From the NCBI GenBank assembly GCA_051747265.1, contig JBNJFY010000007.1, positions 124,001 through 188,000 of the forward strand: 64,000 bases of DNA. The letters run 5' to 3'. Made by a program: the position numbers and the translations under genes. The notes under the pieces are model-generated. The model saw only the letters and a program-made list of their open reading frames with translations. It ran no database searches and was not told the DNA's origin. Origin of the DNA: JBNJFY01 sp051747265 (GTDB lineage: Bacteria > Bacteroidota > Rhodothermia > Balneolales > Balneolaceae). Of this stretch, positions 18,890-27,807 are shown in pieces (position 1 is the first letter of the stretch; each line of letters opens with the position of its first letter).

Positions 18890-19099
18890 ATGAAACTTAA
18901 AGATCGAACGCGCGAGGAATTAGAAGAGCGAATTCATGAGCTTGAGGACTTGATTTCCCGAAAAGGAATCGGATCCCGATATGTGCAAAAGATTGAGCGT
19001 TTGCAACGGGATCTGAATATTGCAGTCATGGTGGGAGCGGCCACTACTGTATTGGGCTTGACCGCTTGGGTCTTGTATCGAGCCGGCCGTGAAAATTGA
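18890..19099 (+). CDS. Small coiled-coil membrane protein, function unknown
   Basis: 69 residues. The N-terminal half is charged and predicted coiled coil (REELEERIHELEDLI). Residues 45-64 form one transmembrane helix. The ATG has GGAG 8 nt upstream, and a good terminator follows within 40 bp, both supporting a real gene. No known family is recognised. Confidence 0.72.
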   Translation: MKLKDRTREELEERIHELEDLISRKGIGSRYVQKIERLQRDLNIAVMVGAATTVLGLTAWVLYRAGREN

Positions 19100-19135
19100 A
19101 TCGAGCAGTTATCGTAGAATATTGCCCATCTCTAA

Positions 19136-19178
19136 CCCTGCATTCGGTTGGTTGCTGAATGCAGGGTCCTTAATTTTA
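19136..19178 (+). terminator. Terminator after the small coiled-coil gene
   Basis: CCCTGCATTC pairs perfectly with GAATGCAGGG (19157-19166), followed by TCCTTAATTTT. It lies directly before the stop codon of the leftward propeller gene and may serve both strands. Confidence 0.75.
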
Positions 19179-19179
19179 T

Positions 19180-20106
19180 CTATTCATCTGTATGAGCTAT
19201 TGACCAGACATCCACACGATCGAGGCTGATGTAGGGGACCGCTACGTGCCATTTAGTGAGATTCAATCCAATATCAGCCGGACGTCCGGGAACTTGAATC
19301 AGCGCTGACGCGGTGTTATTTGTCATGCTATATATGGCGGAATCCTGCTGGCTGCTGATCAACATACGACCTTCTGCGGGTTCAATTCCATCGAAGTATC
19401 CACCACTGTTCAATGCTATCTGATTTTGATGACCACTGGTGGGATCCCAATCGATAAAAGTACGGCTACCCCCCCAGGGCGCAATTACAAGACGACGGGT
19501 GTGAGGTTTGTGGGTGATCCCATTGGGTCCGAAAGGCAGTGAATCCAAGGCCACTTCAGCTTGATTACCCTGCATCCGATAGACGCGGTTTTTGCCTGTA
19601 TCGGTAACATAGAGTTGATCACCGGTGCCGCTGGCTATATCATTCAAAAATCCAGGTTCCAAGTGACTGAAATCTACAAAACGCAATTGTTCACCCGTGC
19701 TCCGGTGAAATCCATGAACGCCCGAAATATCACAGACCCATAGTGTGTCGCCGGTGATATACATTCCTCGTGGGGCGTGAAGGGGAAAGGCCTCGGTCCC
19801 GGTCATATATTGCAGCGATTCGATTTCTCCCTTTGCACTGGCCCGGGTGATAAATCCATTGGAGTCGGCCTCTGTACCACCTCCGTTAAAATTGGAAATG
19901 AAATAGATCTGTTGATCCGGATCAAATCGCACACTTTCGGGTCCGGCGAGGCCCTCAATACGGAAATTCACATTTGTAGAATCCAATTGATGATCCCAAT
20001 TGGGAACTGATTTATCCTCACTACAATTGGCTAGAGTTACCAATAGAAGCAGTAGACCGATTATACCGATATAGCGATGTAAAGACTTATTCATGAAGGA
20101 AATCAT
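19180..20106 (-). CDS. SMP-30/NHL-like beta-propeller lipoprotein
   Basis: 308 residues. Lipoprotein signal ends at TLANCSED. The mature part has propeller-like blades (AGPESVRFDP, LYVTDTGKNRVYRM, FGPNGITHKP) as in SMP-30/gluconolactonase/NHL proteins. It may bind or hydrolyse a lactone or sugar-like ligand at the outer membrane; metal ligands of true lactonases were not confidently placed. An in-frame Met5 is an alternative start. It is 42 bp downstream of the small membrane protein on the same strand. Confidence 0.78.
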   Translation of the reverse strand: MISFMNKSLHRYIGIIGLLLLLVTLANCSEDKSVPNWDHQLDSTNVNFRIEGLAGPESVRFDPDQQIYFISNFNGGGTEADSNGFITRASAKGEIESLQYMTGTEAFPLHAPRGMYITGDTLWVCDISGVHGFHRSTGEQLRFVDFSHLEPGFLNDIASGTGDQLYVTDTGKNRVYRMQGNQAEVALDSLPFGPNGITHKPHTRRLVIAPWGGSRTFIDWDPTSGHQNQIALNSGGYFDGIEPAEGRMLISSQQDSAIYSMTNNTASALIQVPGRPADIGLNLTKWHVAVPYISLDRVDVWSIAHTDE

Positions 20107-20148
20107 TAGCCTGAATCGAATTATTAAAACTAGGCTGGATAGAACGGT

Positions 20149-20541
20149 TTATGCCTTCTTGGTTTCTTTACCCTTAGCCAACACCAATTGAGAGGCGAAA
20201 GCTCCAATGGCTGCGGCTATGATGCCAATGCCATAAGCGATAGTTAATTCTACCCAAAACATTTTATGCGACATGGGATCCACAAATAGACTATCAAACA
20301 GGATGCGCAAAAATACCGCGATCAATGCGCCCGAGCCAACCCACCAGGTTACTTGAGATGCTTTCTGCTTGCTCCAATTTTGAATGACCAGTGCCATAAA
20401 AAAAGTAACGAACAGCCAAACAACAGGTATTGTCCAAGAGGTAAGGCTTACTTTGTATTGCGGAATTAACCAATAGGGAAGGCCGGTAAGTAGAACGGTT
20501 AGTCCCAAGCCCATTTTTAACATCCAACGCCGTTTCATCAT
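20149..20541 (-). CDS. Four-helix integral membrane protein, function unknown
   Basis: 130 residues with about four hydrophobic helices (residues 8-26, 38-55, 66-84, 97-117) and a basic C-terminus KGKETKKA. It does not match a family I can name. It is on the same strand as and 42 bp before the propeller lipoprotein, so the two may be co-transcribed. The ATG is preceded by GAGGAG about 10 nt upstream. Confidence 0.7.
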   Translation of the reverse strand: MMKRRWMLKMGLGLTVLLTGLPYWLIPQYKVSLTSWTIPVVWLFVTFFMALVIQNWSKQKASQVTWWVGSGALIAVFLRILFDSLFVDPMSHKMFWVELTIAYGIGIIAAAIGAFASQLVLAKGKETKKA

Positions 20542-20627
20542 AATGCTCCTCTGTGCATTGGTTGATAGATCACACCCAAAGTTATAGCAGTATAGAACAT
20601 GCTTAGCTTTAGCACAAGTGATGGGAT

Positions 20628-20817
20628 GCTGGAGTGATGGAATGATAGAGTGACGCGGCTTCGCCGCTAAGTGATGGAGTGATTAGTTTTGGAGTTATTT
20701 CAAATCATTTAATCGTAGGCTGAGATTCTGCCAAGATTAAATTCAGTGTTCTACTCCAAAATACACTCTATCACTCTATCATTAAGCGGCGAAGCCGCGT
20801 CACTCCGTCACTCCAGC
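20628..20817. repeat. Inverted repeat pair built on AGTGATGGA units with an inner GCGGC-TTC-GCCGC hairpin
   Basis: The left arm at 20628-20668 begins GCTGGAGTGATGGA and ends CGCGGCTTCGCCGCT. The right arm at 20785-20817 is its inverse, lacking one 8-bp unit. Both arms contain the small palindrome GCGGCTTCGCCGC, and short AGTGATRG units recur around them. The right arm overlaps the last codons and stop of the adjacent SIMPL gene. Confidence 0.75.
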
Positions 20818-21512
20818 ATAAATTCTACTTGGACTTGGGCGCGAACCTCAATATAAGATTGGCTCAAGCTGGACTCCCGCTCGGACGTAAAGCTCTCATC
20901 GTTTTGTATTTTTACCGGTGCTGTTCGGGGGGCAGGGGTGTGATCGGCCGAACTGCTGATTTGTAGGGGCTTGATAATTTCCATTCCGGAGCTTTCGCTG
21001 AGCAATTGAGCTTGTTGGCGGGCTTTGCGATAGGCTTGCCGATGAGCTTTCTCTTGGTATTGCTCTAGCTGGCTGGATCCGTATTCCTGCAAGTGAACTT
21101 CGCTAGCACCAATATCCACCAATCGCTTGCGAATCGAATCAAACCAATCCACGGAATCCAATTGAGCCGTAAATACTTGATTGAATTCATATTGCTGGGG
21201 TTCGCCGGGACGTTGGTAGCTTTCTCGTAAACTGCTGGATGGAGTGGTCAGTAGACTATCGGAAACGCCCAATTCATCGCTCAGAAAAATCTTGATGGCA
21301 TGTGCGGTTTCGTAGCCTTGCTGTTCAGCCTGGGAGCGGTTGGAGGATTTTTCAGTAACGCCAATTTGCATAACCAGATAATCGACCGGTGCCCGGAAAG
21401 TAGCGTCACCACTGACATTAACGGTAGAGGGCGTTTGTTCAGAGTTACATGCTGAGATGAACGTAACGGCAAATACTAGAAGTAAGACGAGGTAACTATT
21501 CTTATTGGTCAT
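20808..21512 (-). CDS. SIMPL-domain (DUF541) lipoprotein
   Basis: 234 residues. Lipoprotein signal with ISACNSE. The rest fits the SIMPL/DUF541 fold (VNVSGDATFRAPVDYLVMQI at the start, QAYRKARQQAQLLSES near the end). Such periplasmic proteins are linked to stress responses; biochemical role is unknown. The final codons (Met-Leu-Glu-stop) are read from the right arm of the inverted repeat, so the C-terminus probably changed when the repeat arrived. Confidence 0.85.
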   Translation of the reverse strand: MTNKNSYLVLLLVFAVTFISACNSEQTPSTVNVSGDATFRAPVDYLVMQIGVTEKSSNRSQAEQQGYETAHAIKIFLSDELGVSDSLLTTPSSSLRESYQRPGEPQQYEFNQVFTAQLDSVDWFDSIRKRLVDIGASEVHLQEYGSSQLEQYQEKAHRQAYRKARQQAQLLSESSGMEIIKPLQISSSADHTPAPRTAPVKIQNDESFTSERESSLSQSYIEVRAQVQVEFMLE

Positions 21513-21649
21513 GATTGATTAGCTCTGGTAAGTCTGATGATGAATGCGAAAAGATCACTGGTTCTACAAAGATAACACCGCAAAAAGATATATAAACGTA
21601 TAGTTCGGCTGCGAATTAAGCATTCGCATAAGCATGCGGGGAAGTAATA

Positions 21650-22075
21650 CTAGGAGCGAATATTACCGTCATCTTCAATATGCATGAAGGGGTTATAGGC
21701 TACTTCCCAGAGAAATCCGTCCGGATCCGAGAAATACCCACTATAGCCACCCCAAGAGGCTTTCTGAGGTTCTTTTACAATGGATACGCCTTGGGATCTT
21801 AGTTGCTCAAACAAAGCATCGACCTCGGCTGTAGAGTTAACGTTATGGGCCAAACTGAATCCGGGGAAGTCAGAGGGATCGGTAACCGTAAGACCGGCAT
21901 CCTCGGCAAGCGCCGAACGCTCATACAACGAGAGTAAGAACCCATTCAGCTCAATGAAGGTGATGTGCTCATTACTAGCTTCAGTAGGATGCCAGTTCAG
22001 TTTTTCTCGATAAAATTGGGTGGATATTTCCAGATTACTCACGCCAAGAGTGATAATAGAAACATGTGGATGCAT
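21650..22075 (-). CDS. VOC-family (glyoxalase/bleomycin-resistance fold) protein
   Basis: 141 residues with two beta-alpha-beta-beta-beta modules. ITLGVSNLEISTQFYREKL opens module one and YFSDPDGFLWEVAYNPF closes module two; the Glu in LWEVAYNP is the usual metal ligand. The start has AGAGGGA 9 nt upstream. Substrate cannot be inferred: the superfamily includes glyoxalases, dioxygenases and drug-binding proteins. It is monocistronic. Confidence 0.88.
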   Translation of the reverse strand: MHPHVSIITLGVSNLEISTQFYREKLNWHPTEASNEHITFIELNGFLLSLYERSALAEDAGLTVTDPSDFPGFSLAHNVNSTAEVDALFEQLRSQGVSIVKEPQKASWGGYSGYFSDPDGFLWEVAYNPFMHIEDDGNIRS

Positions 22076-22171
22076 CGCTTCCCTCTTTGATTGGAATCTC
22101 TAATATTAGGATAAAATTGCAGTATAATTCAATTGTTACTTTTGCTCAATAGAGGATCCCACAGATAAAGT

Positions 22172-22912
22172 TTATTTACGCTTATCCTTGATATAAATAG
22201 CCTTGGAATGGCCTTCTCCAACGGGGCGTTCTTCCATATTAAATAGCTTAGTCGCTTTCACTAGCTCACCTAATTTGGTGTAACCGTAATTGCGGGGATC
22301 AAACTCCGGTGATTGTTTGGCGATAATGCTACCTACCGGGGCTAAGTGAGCCCACCCACTTTCATCCGAAGCGGCCTTCACCGCATTTCGCAAGAGATTT
22401 ACCAATCGGGTGTCTTGTTTCAGTTCCCGAGTAGAGGTACGCTTGCCACCATTATCTTTATCTTCATCATCGCGCAAGACCTCCGTATAGATGAATTTAT
22501 CACAAGCGGCCACGAAGGGATCCGGCGTTTTCTTTTCGCCAAACCCATAGACCACCAAACCGGCTTCACGGAGTCGGGCCGCTAATTTGGTGAAATCACT
22601 GTCACTGGATACGATACAGAAGCCGTCAAACTTATCGGTGTATAACAGGTCCATGGCATCGATAATCATGGCGCTATCCGTGGCATTTTTTCCCGTGGTG
22701 TAGCTAAACTGCTGGATTGGTTGCACGGAATGTTGCAGCAGTTCCTCTTTCCAGCTACGAAGACGAGGTGAGGTCCAGTCGCCATAGATGCGTTTTACAC
22801 TGGCCGTACCATATTTGGCGATCTCCGCCAACAGATCTTCAATAATGGCAGGTTGGGCGTTATCAGCATCAATAAGAACGGCCAGTTTCTGTGCCTCAAT
22901 AGTGGATTTCAT
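22172..22912 (-). CDS. NYN-domain (LabA/DUF88) nuclease-like protein with C-terminal LOTUS/OST-HTH domain
   Basis: 246 residues. Residues 8-145 are a NYN domain of the PIN-like nuclease fold with acidic positions in LIDADNAQP, ATDSAMIIDAMDLLY and VSSDSDFTKLAARLRE. Residues 165-240 form an OST-HTH/LOTUS RNA-binding domain (LAPVGSIIAKQSPEFDPRNY, YTKLGELVKAT). Together they suggest an RNA-processing or RNA-decay factor in the cytoplasm. The acidic residues needed for metal-dependent cleavage are present. Confidence 0.9.
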   Translation of the reverse strand: MKSTIEAQKLAVLIDADNAQPAIIEDLLAEIAKYGTASVKRIYGDWTSPRLRSWKEELLQHSVQPIQQFSYTTGKNATDSAMIIDAMDLLYTDKFDGFCIVSSDSDFTKLAARLREAGLVVYGFGEKKTPDPFVAACDKFIYTEVLRDDEDKDNGGKRTSTRELKQDTRLVNLLRNAVKAASDESGWAHLAPVGSIIAKQSPEFDPRNYGYTKLGELVKATKLFNMEERPVGEGHSKAIYIKDKRK

Positions 22913-22987
22913 AGTATGGAATGTATTAATAGTTGATTAGGGGACAAGGTAGCCAACATATCGTGTTCTCCCTAACGGCGGAGTGTA

Positions 22988-23311
22988 TTACTTTGCGTTT
23001 CGCGCAACTTGGATGGCATTACGGGCCCAATGAGCCAATTCATCGGAATCTTCAAGAACATGGGCAGGCACTTCCCAATAGTTCATTGATCGTTCATCGC
23101 CATAAGGGTGAAAGGCATCCATACCCGCTTCTTCAAAATCAGAACGATTGGAATCATCCACTTTAAAATAGAGCCGGTCATCAGCAAGGAGTGCGAAAAA
23201 AAGATCATCGGCATAAAGACCTACGCCGCCAAACATCCTTTTGGATCGGAGATTGAAATGGGATTCCAGCTGATCGAGAACAAAAGTGAGATAAGATGCT
23301 GTAACGGCCAT
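22988..23311 (-). CDS. TfoX N-terminal-domain protein
   Basis: 107 residues forming a lone TfoX_N domain (RSKRMFGGVGLYADDLFFALLA and LYFKVDDSN are the family hallmarks). It lacks the TfoX C-terminal domain needed for competence regulation in gamma-proteobacteria, so function is unknown. Its ATG and the DNA immediately upstream coincide with the remains of the right end of a 127-bp element (CATGA...AATTTTGGAAGGTTTTG), so its promoter or start may come from that element. Confidence 0.85.
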   Translation of the reverse strand: MAVTASYLTFVLDQLESHFNLRSKRMFGGVGLYADDLFFALLADDRLYFKVDDSNRSDFEEAGMDAFHPYGDERSMNYWEVPAHVLEDSDELAHWARNAIQVARNAK

Positions 23312-23348
23312 GATAAAATAAATTTTGGAAGGTTTTGTGAAGTCCTCT
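23309..23348. mobile_element. Degenerate right-end remnant of the 127-bp element
   Basis: From CATGATAAAATAAA to GTTTTGTGAAGTCCTCT this matches the last 40 bp of intact copies (CATGACCGAATAAA ... GTTTTGCAAAGCCCTCT) with a few substitutions. The left part is missing. It lies 27 bp before intact copy 4 in the same orientation. Confidence 0.65.
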
Positions 23349-23375
23349 CTGTTTTAGTGAGATCCTCAATATAGG

Positions 23376-23502
23376 AGGGCTTTGCAAAACTACCTGTCAT
23401 TGCGAACGTAGTGCGGCAATCCCCTGATTAGATTGTGTAAACGGTGATTATTACTACATCTTGTCATGACCGAATAAATTTCGGAAGGTTTTGCAAAGCC
23501 CT
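23376..23502 (+). mobile_element. 127-bp MITE-like element, copy 4
   Basis: Perfect 15-bp inverted ends and the standard 127-bp length; interior almost identical to copy 5. Flanks are TATAG on the left and TATGG after the next C on the right, an imperfect 5-bp match. It lies between divergent tfoX-like and MgtC/DUF4010 genes. Confidence 0.87.
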
Positions 23503-23622
23503 CTATGGATAAAATAGAAATCATAGGAACCTCATCTATATATTACTACATTTTATATATATACATTGCTAGTAAATTGAGCCAGAGATAGTTAGATCGT
23601 AATAGTGATGGGTAAATAGCGT

Positions 23623-24882
23623 ATGGAATTAGACTATAATATTATAATTCAGCTAGGTGCTGCGCTAGCCATCGGTATGTTGATTGGCATTGAACGAGGG
23701 TGGAGTGGGCGCGAGCATGATGAAGAAGAGCGCATGGCCGGGCTCCGCACGTTCAGCTTAGTAGGATTGCTAGGGGGGATATCCGCGCAAATTTCCAGTT
23801 CCTTCGGTGGGGGCGTTTTAGCAGTAGCCCTGGTGATGATTTCTTTATTGAGCATTGTCTCTTATGTACTGGATAGCAAGCGCACTGAAGATACCGGTAA
23901 TACTACTGAATTTGCCATGATTCTAACCTTTTTGTTGGGTGCTTGGGCTAATTTAGGTTACTACATCTATGCACTCTCTACAACTGTAGTGGTAATCACA
24001 CTACTGAGCTTAAAACCAACCCTGCATCGCTGGGTTCGGAATCTGGAAACCAAAGAAATTTACGCGGGCATCAAATTATTACTGATATCGGTGGTATTGT
24101 TACCGCTATTGCCCAATCAGGGGTATGGTCCCTGGGAGGTGCTTAATCCGTATTGGATATGGTGGATGGTAGTGTTGATTAGTGGTCTCTCGTTTACGGG
24201 ATATATTGCCATTAAGAAGGTAGGCAATCGAGTGGGTACACTGGTTACCGCAATTACCGGTGGATTAGTATCATCGACGGCAGTGACCTTCAGCTTGGCT
24301 CAATTTGCCAAAGAGCAACCGCGAAAAACCCTATTTATGGGCGGGGTGCTTATATCCAACAGCATTATGTTAATTCGGGTACCTGTTGAAGTAATGGTGG
24401 TAAACAGCTCCTTACTACAGCAATTGTGGATTCCAATTAGCTTGATGTTCCTAGGGATGTTATTAGGTGGAGCCTGGTTATGGCGGTCTTGGAATGATTC
24501 CGATAGTGGACCCAAAATCAATCTGGAAAATCCATTAAAGCTATCTACTGCCATCCAATTTGGATTATTTTTAGCTCTGATATTGGTTCTGGCCGAGGGA
24601 ATGAAACAATGGTTTGGTGATCAGGGAATCTATGCCTTAGCCTTGGTATCCGGTTTGATGGATGTTGATGCCATAACCTTATCGCTATCCCGATTGGCTT
24701 TAAACGATATTAGTGCCCAGGTAGCCACGATGGGCATTGTGATTGCGGCGGTGGTAAATACCTTAGTAAAAGGGGTTTATTTCACCATTATAGTGGGATT
24801 GCGGAAAAGCATAGAACTTATTGTGGTCATGTTGATAGCGATACTACCGGGGCTGATCAGCGCCTATTTATTACTCGTTTAA
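23623..24882 (+). CDS. MgtC/SapB and DUF4010 integral membrane protein
   Basis: 419 residues with an N-terminal MgtC/SapB-like domain (LGAALAIGMLIGIERGW and RMAGLRTFSLVGLLGG) and a C-terminal DUF4010 domain. About twelve hydrophobic helices. The family is linked to Mg2+ homeostasis or acid survival in pathogens, but the DUF4010 subgroup has no established function. It is convergent with the DUF427 gene, 5 bp apart. Confidence 0.9.
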   Translation: MELDYNIIIQLGAALAIGMLIGIERGWSGREHDEEERMAGLRTFSLVGLLGGISAQISSSFGGGVLAVALVMISLLSIVSYVLDSKRTEDTGNTTEFAMILTFLLGAWANLGYYIYALSTTVVVITLLSLKPTLHRWVRNLETKEIYAGIKLLLISVVLLPLLPNQGYGPWEVLNPYWIWWMVVLISGLSFTGYIAIKKVGNRVGTLVTAITGGLVSSTAVTFSLAQFAKEQPRKTLFMGGVLISNSIMLIRVPVEVMVVNSSLLQQLWIPISLMFLGMLLGGAWLWRSWNDSDSGPKINLENPLKLSTAIQFGLFLALILVLAEGMKQWFGDQGIYALALVSGLMDVDAITLSLSRLALNDISAQVATMGIVIAAVVNTLVKGVYFTIIVGLRKSIELIVVMLIAILPGLISAYLLLV

Positions 24883-24887
24883 TCGAA

Positions 24888-25403
24888 CTACCATGTTTGG
24901 GTGTCGTCTTCCCCTTTCACAGGGCCTACGATTTCGCTGGTCATCCAGCCCCCATAGAACGATCCCGGTTGGGGTTTTACCGGTTCATCATTTATCCAGC
25001 ACATTACTTTGGAAGGGTAGAAGCTGAAATAACCGGCTATAGGCGCAAAAGTACCCTTGGGATCCTCATAACTCCAAGCCGCGTTTGGGATTACAATGTT
25101 ATCAGTATGTAGATTCCAATACGTAGCCCGACCTTTCCATTCGCAATGTGTGGTGTGATCGGATTTAATGAATAGTTCGGTATAAACAGCCTCAGGAGGA
25201 ATATAAAAGGTGGGCGGACTAGCCGTTTCCAGTACTCGCATAGCCCGACTGGTATGGGCAAGTTGGCTTCCTTCTACTTTTACGGTTACTTCACGATGGT
25301 CAGCTTCCAATCGCGGAGGGCGTGGATAATCCCAGACCGATTCTTGACCATCTTTCGGTTCAATAGCAAAATCGGGTCGTTCGGTCCCGTCGTACTCAAA
25401 CAT
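24888..25403 (-). CDS. DUF427 domain protein
   Basis: 171 residues with typical DUF427 blocks: VWDYPRPPRLE, ETASPPTFYIPPEAV, HTTHCEWKGRATYW and NAAWSYEDP. The conserved Cys-Glu-Trp-Lys-Gly core is intact. Function of the family is unknown although it is widespread. Soluble, no signal peptide. It is monocistronic. Confidence 0.9.
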   Translation of the reverse strand: MFEYDGTERPDFAIEPKDGQESVWDYPRPPRLEADHREVTVKVEGSQLAHTSRAMRVLETASPPTFYIPPEAVYTELFIKSDHTTHCEWKGRATYWNLHTDNIVIPNAAWSYEDPKGTFAPIAGYFSFYPSKVMCWINDEPVKPQPGSFYGGWMTSEIVGPVKGEDDTQTW

Positions 25404-25478
25404 AGCCTTAGGATTAATTATCCTTGACTATTGTTTTACACGAAATTAGGTCCATTCATTCCATAAACATCTGAACGA

Positions 25479-26192
25479 TCAGGCCGCAACTTCGGCAGGT
25501 TCCAGATATTCCTCGGGATCCGCTTCCCGAATTTCCATGGCCATGGTGCTTTTATAGAAATACCAAGCGGCAAAGGTCATAAAGGTATGGCTCATCGCAA
25601 AGTGATTGAACCAGGTATGCAGCCCCCATTGATTCATGTAGAAGAGGGCTGATAAGGCGGCAAATGCCACACCGATTAAGGCTAATCTGCTGGCCTCAGA
25701 GTTGGTATGCCAGTATATGTATCCCTGGAAACCGGTAACTACGATCAGCAAGCCATACGCACTGTGAACCTCTACAAAAAAGAAATTCAACGTACTGAAG
25801 GTGATGATCACGAATATGATCAATTCGATAATGTTGAGCCAAGAGAAGAACGAAAACAGTTTGGGGTTATCTATCTGGGGTTTGGCATACTCAATAGAAC
25901 CGCGTTCCAGCAAAGCAATGGAAAACATACTGGTCAGCCAGCCGGGGAGTTTCCATCCAAAAGATAAGGCATAGAGAAATCCGTGACCGATCAAACCGCC
26001 AATGGTGGTAGCCAATCCCATGGATAGGAAATAATATTTCATAAATTGGAATAGGCGCGTATCGGGGCGATGTTTAGAGATTTGGTAAAACGCGTAGTAA
26101 CAAACCGCCGAAACCCAAAGATCGGTAAAGGTGGTAATGGGCTCATCAATGCGGATGCCCCACAGATGAATAGTAATCAGTTCGTATTCCAT
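25479..26192 (-). CDS. Multi-pass membrane protein, uncharacterised
   Basis: 237 residues with about seven hydrophobic helices and a hydrophilic C-terminus (READPEEYLEPAEVAA). The composition resembles DUF6962-type proteins of Bacteroidota, but this assignment is a recollection of pattern and not certain. Several conserved-looking His and Trp residues lie in the helices (HTWFNHFAMSHTFMTF). No operon partner is evident. Confidence 0.75.
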   Translation of the reverse strand: MEYELITIHLWGIRIDEPITTFTDLWVSAVCYYAFYQISKHRPDTRLFQFMKYYFLSMGLATTIGGLIGHGFLYALSFGWKLPGWLTSMFSIALLERGSIEYAKPQIDNPKLFSFFSWLNIIELIIFVIITFSTLNFFFVEVHSAYGLLIVVTGFQGYIYWHTNSEASRLALIGVAFAALSALFYMNQWGLHTWFNHFAMSHTFMTFAAWYFYKSTMAMEIREADPEEYLEPAEVAA

Positions 26193-26352
26193 ATCAATGC
26201 TGAGTCCCTAATTTAATTAGAAAATAAAATAGAAATTAAATTAGGGATCTCAAGCAGTGGCAAAGTTGTTGTGTTTCAAAATCAGGTATTAAAATACTGT
26301 ATTAATAGAAACGTGATCTGACAAACGGATTTAATTTATGATTGGAGTTGTT

Positions 26353-27483
26353 ATGCGATTATCGGGGATTGTGCTACTAGTTTTATCGATGGGTGTAATG
26401 AATTGTACCGGTCAACCGGATATCCCAGTATCAGATACCGATAATGAGTACACCATGAATACGATTATCGAGAGTATTGATGTGCCTTGGGGTATGGCTT
26501 GGTTACCTGATGGCGATATGCTCATTACGGAACGTGACGGGGCGCTTTATGTGTACAGCGAAGGTACATTACGTCGGGAGCCGGTTAATGGGTTGCCTGA
26601 AATTTCGGCCTTCAGCCAAGGCGGGTTGCTGGATATCGAATTGCATCCTGATTATGAAGACAATGGGTGGATCTATATAACTTATTCAAGTCCGGCCGGA
26701 GAGGGAAGTGGCGCCAATACCGCCCTAATGCGAGCCCGTATTAATGAAGATCGAACCGAACTGTATGATCAAGAAGTGTTGTATAAGGCGGAACCGAATT
26801 CTCGACGTGGCCAGCATTTTGGGAGTCGCATTGTTTTTGATAACGATGGGTATGTGTATTTCGGGATTGGTGATCGAGGGAATCGGGATGTCAATCCCCA
26901 GGATATAACCCGAGACGCGGGTAAGATTTATCGTTTGCATGATGACGGGCAGATTCCAGAGGATAATCCATTCGTAGGGCAGGCCGGAGCCAAAGAGGCT
27001 ATTTTCGCCTACGGTATCCGGAATCCCCAAGGGATGGCGCTGCACCCGACAACCGGTGAATTATGGGAGCATGAGCATGGTCCACGTGGCGGAGATGAGA
27101 TCAACATAATCCGTAAAGGAAATAACTATGGTTGGCCGGTGATTAGCTACGGGATTAACTACAGTGGAACCGAATTTGCCGAGGATACCGCCAAAGCGGG
27201 CATGGAGCAGCCACGTTGGTACTGGGATCCCTCCATCGCGCCTTCAGGGATGACCTTTGTGACCAGTGATCGCTATCCGGAGTGGAAAGGGCACTTGTTA
27301 GTGGGGTCGCTGAAATTCAACTACCTGGTATTGTGCATGCTGGACGGCAATAAAGTGACCGACAATGAAATTCTATTCGAAGATATTGGTCGCGTTCGCA
27401 GCGTAGAGCAGGGGCCGGATGGATTAATCTATGTGGGTACGGAGAGCGAGCGTGGGATTGTGAGGTTGGAACCGGAGCAGTAG
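26353..27483 (+). CDS. PQQ-dependent sugar dehydrogenase-family lipoprotein
   Basis: The start is placed at 26353 because TTGGAG lies 5 nt upstream and the protein then begins MRLSGIVLLVLSMGVMNC, a lipoprotein signal; an ATG 15 bp earlier lacks a good site. The 376-residue product fits the glucose/sorbosone dehydrogenase six-bladed propeller: VPWGMAWLPDGDMLITERDG, GQHFGSRIVFDNDGY, YGIRNPQGMALHP and WEHEHGPRGGDEIN with the PQQ-site residues. It would oxidise aldose sugars in the periplasm if PQQ is available; no pqq genes are in view. Confidence 0.9.
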   Translation: MRLSGIVLLVLSMGVMNCTGQPDIPVSDTDNEYTMNTIIESIDVPWGMAWLPDGDMLITERDGALYVYSEGTLRREPVNGLPEISAFSQGGLLDIELHPDYEDNGWIYITYSSPAGEGSGANTALMRARINEDRTELYDQEVLYKAEPNSRRGQHFGSRIVFDNDGYVYFGIGDRGNRDVNPQDITRDAGKIYRLHDDGQIPEDNPFVGQAGAKEAIFAYGIRNPQGMALHPTTGELWEHEHGPRGGDEINIIRKGNNYGWPVISYGINYSGTEFAEDTAKAGMEQPRWYWDPSIAPSGMTFVTSDRYPEWKGHLLVGSLKFNYLVLCMLDGNKVTDNEILFEDIGRVRSVEQGPDGLIYVGTESERGIVRLEPEQ

Positions 27484-27540
27484 GCGGTAGGCAGTGGGCA
27501 GTTGGCAGTTGGCAGTTGGCAGTTGGCAGTTGGCAGTTGG
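27483..27540. repeat. Heptamer tandem repeat GGCAGTT x6
   Basis: GGCAGTG at 27490-27496 followed by six exact GGCAGTT units to 27538. It starts directly at the stop codon of the sugar dehydrogenase gene. An inverted, degenerate version occurs at 27766-27807. Confidence 0.9.
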
Positions 27541-27587
27541 TTTGTTACTGTATTCAAGTTTAGAAACCTGATTGAACGGTGCGAAAT

Positions 27588-27807
27588 GTTAATTGTTAAT
27601 TGGATTCCTAACAACTTCTACTAACCCATCCTGTCGCAATTTTATAATCTATTTCTAGGTCATTCCTCATTGTAATTTCTGCAAGAGAGAGAATTCGATT
27701 AACAATTAACAATTAACGAAATCAGTCACTCACCCCAATAGTAAATCCTAGCTAGCAAGAAATTTCCAACTGCAACTGCCTACTGCTTACTGCCCACTAG
27801 ACTGCCG
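27588..27807. repeat. Right part of a nested inverted repeat (TTAATTG and inverted GGCAGT units)
   Basis: TGTTAATTGTTAATTGG at 27588-27603 is mirrored by ATTAACAATTAACAATTAAC at 27698-27717. Inverted GGCAGT-like units at 27766-27807 mirror the heptamer array. The whole 27483-27807 gap is thus a nested inverted repeat, and its right arm contains the last codons and stop of the GltS-like gene. Confidence 0.7.

Noticed and set aside
27483..27540. GGCAGTT array as a CRISPR or phase-variation promoter
   Set aside because: Units of 7 bp without spacers, located at 3' ends of two convergent genes, so no start is affected.
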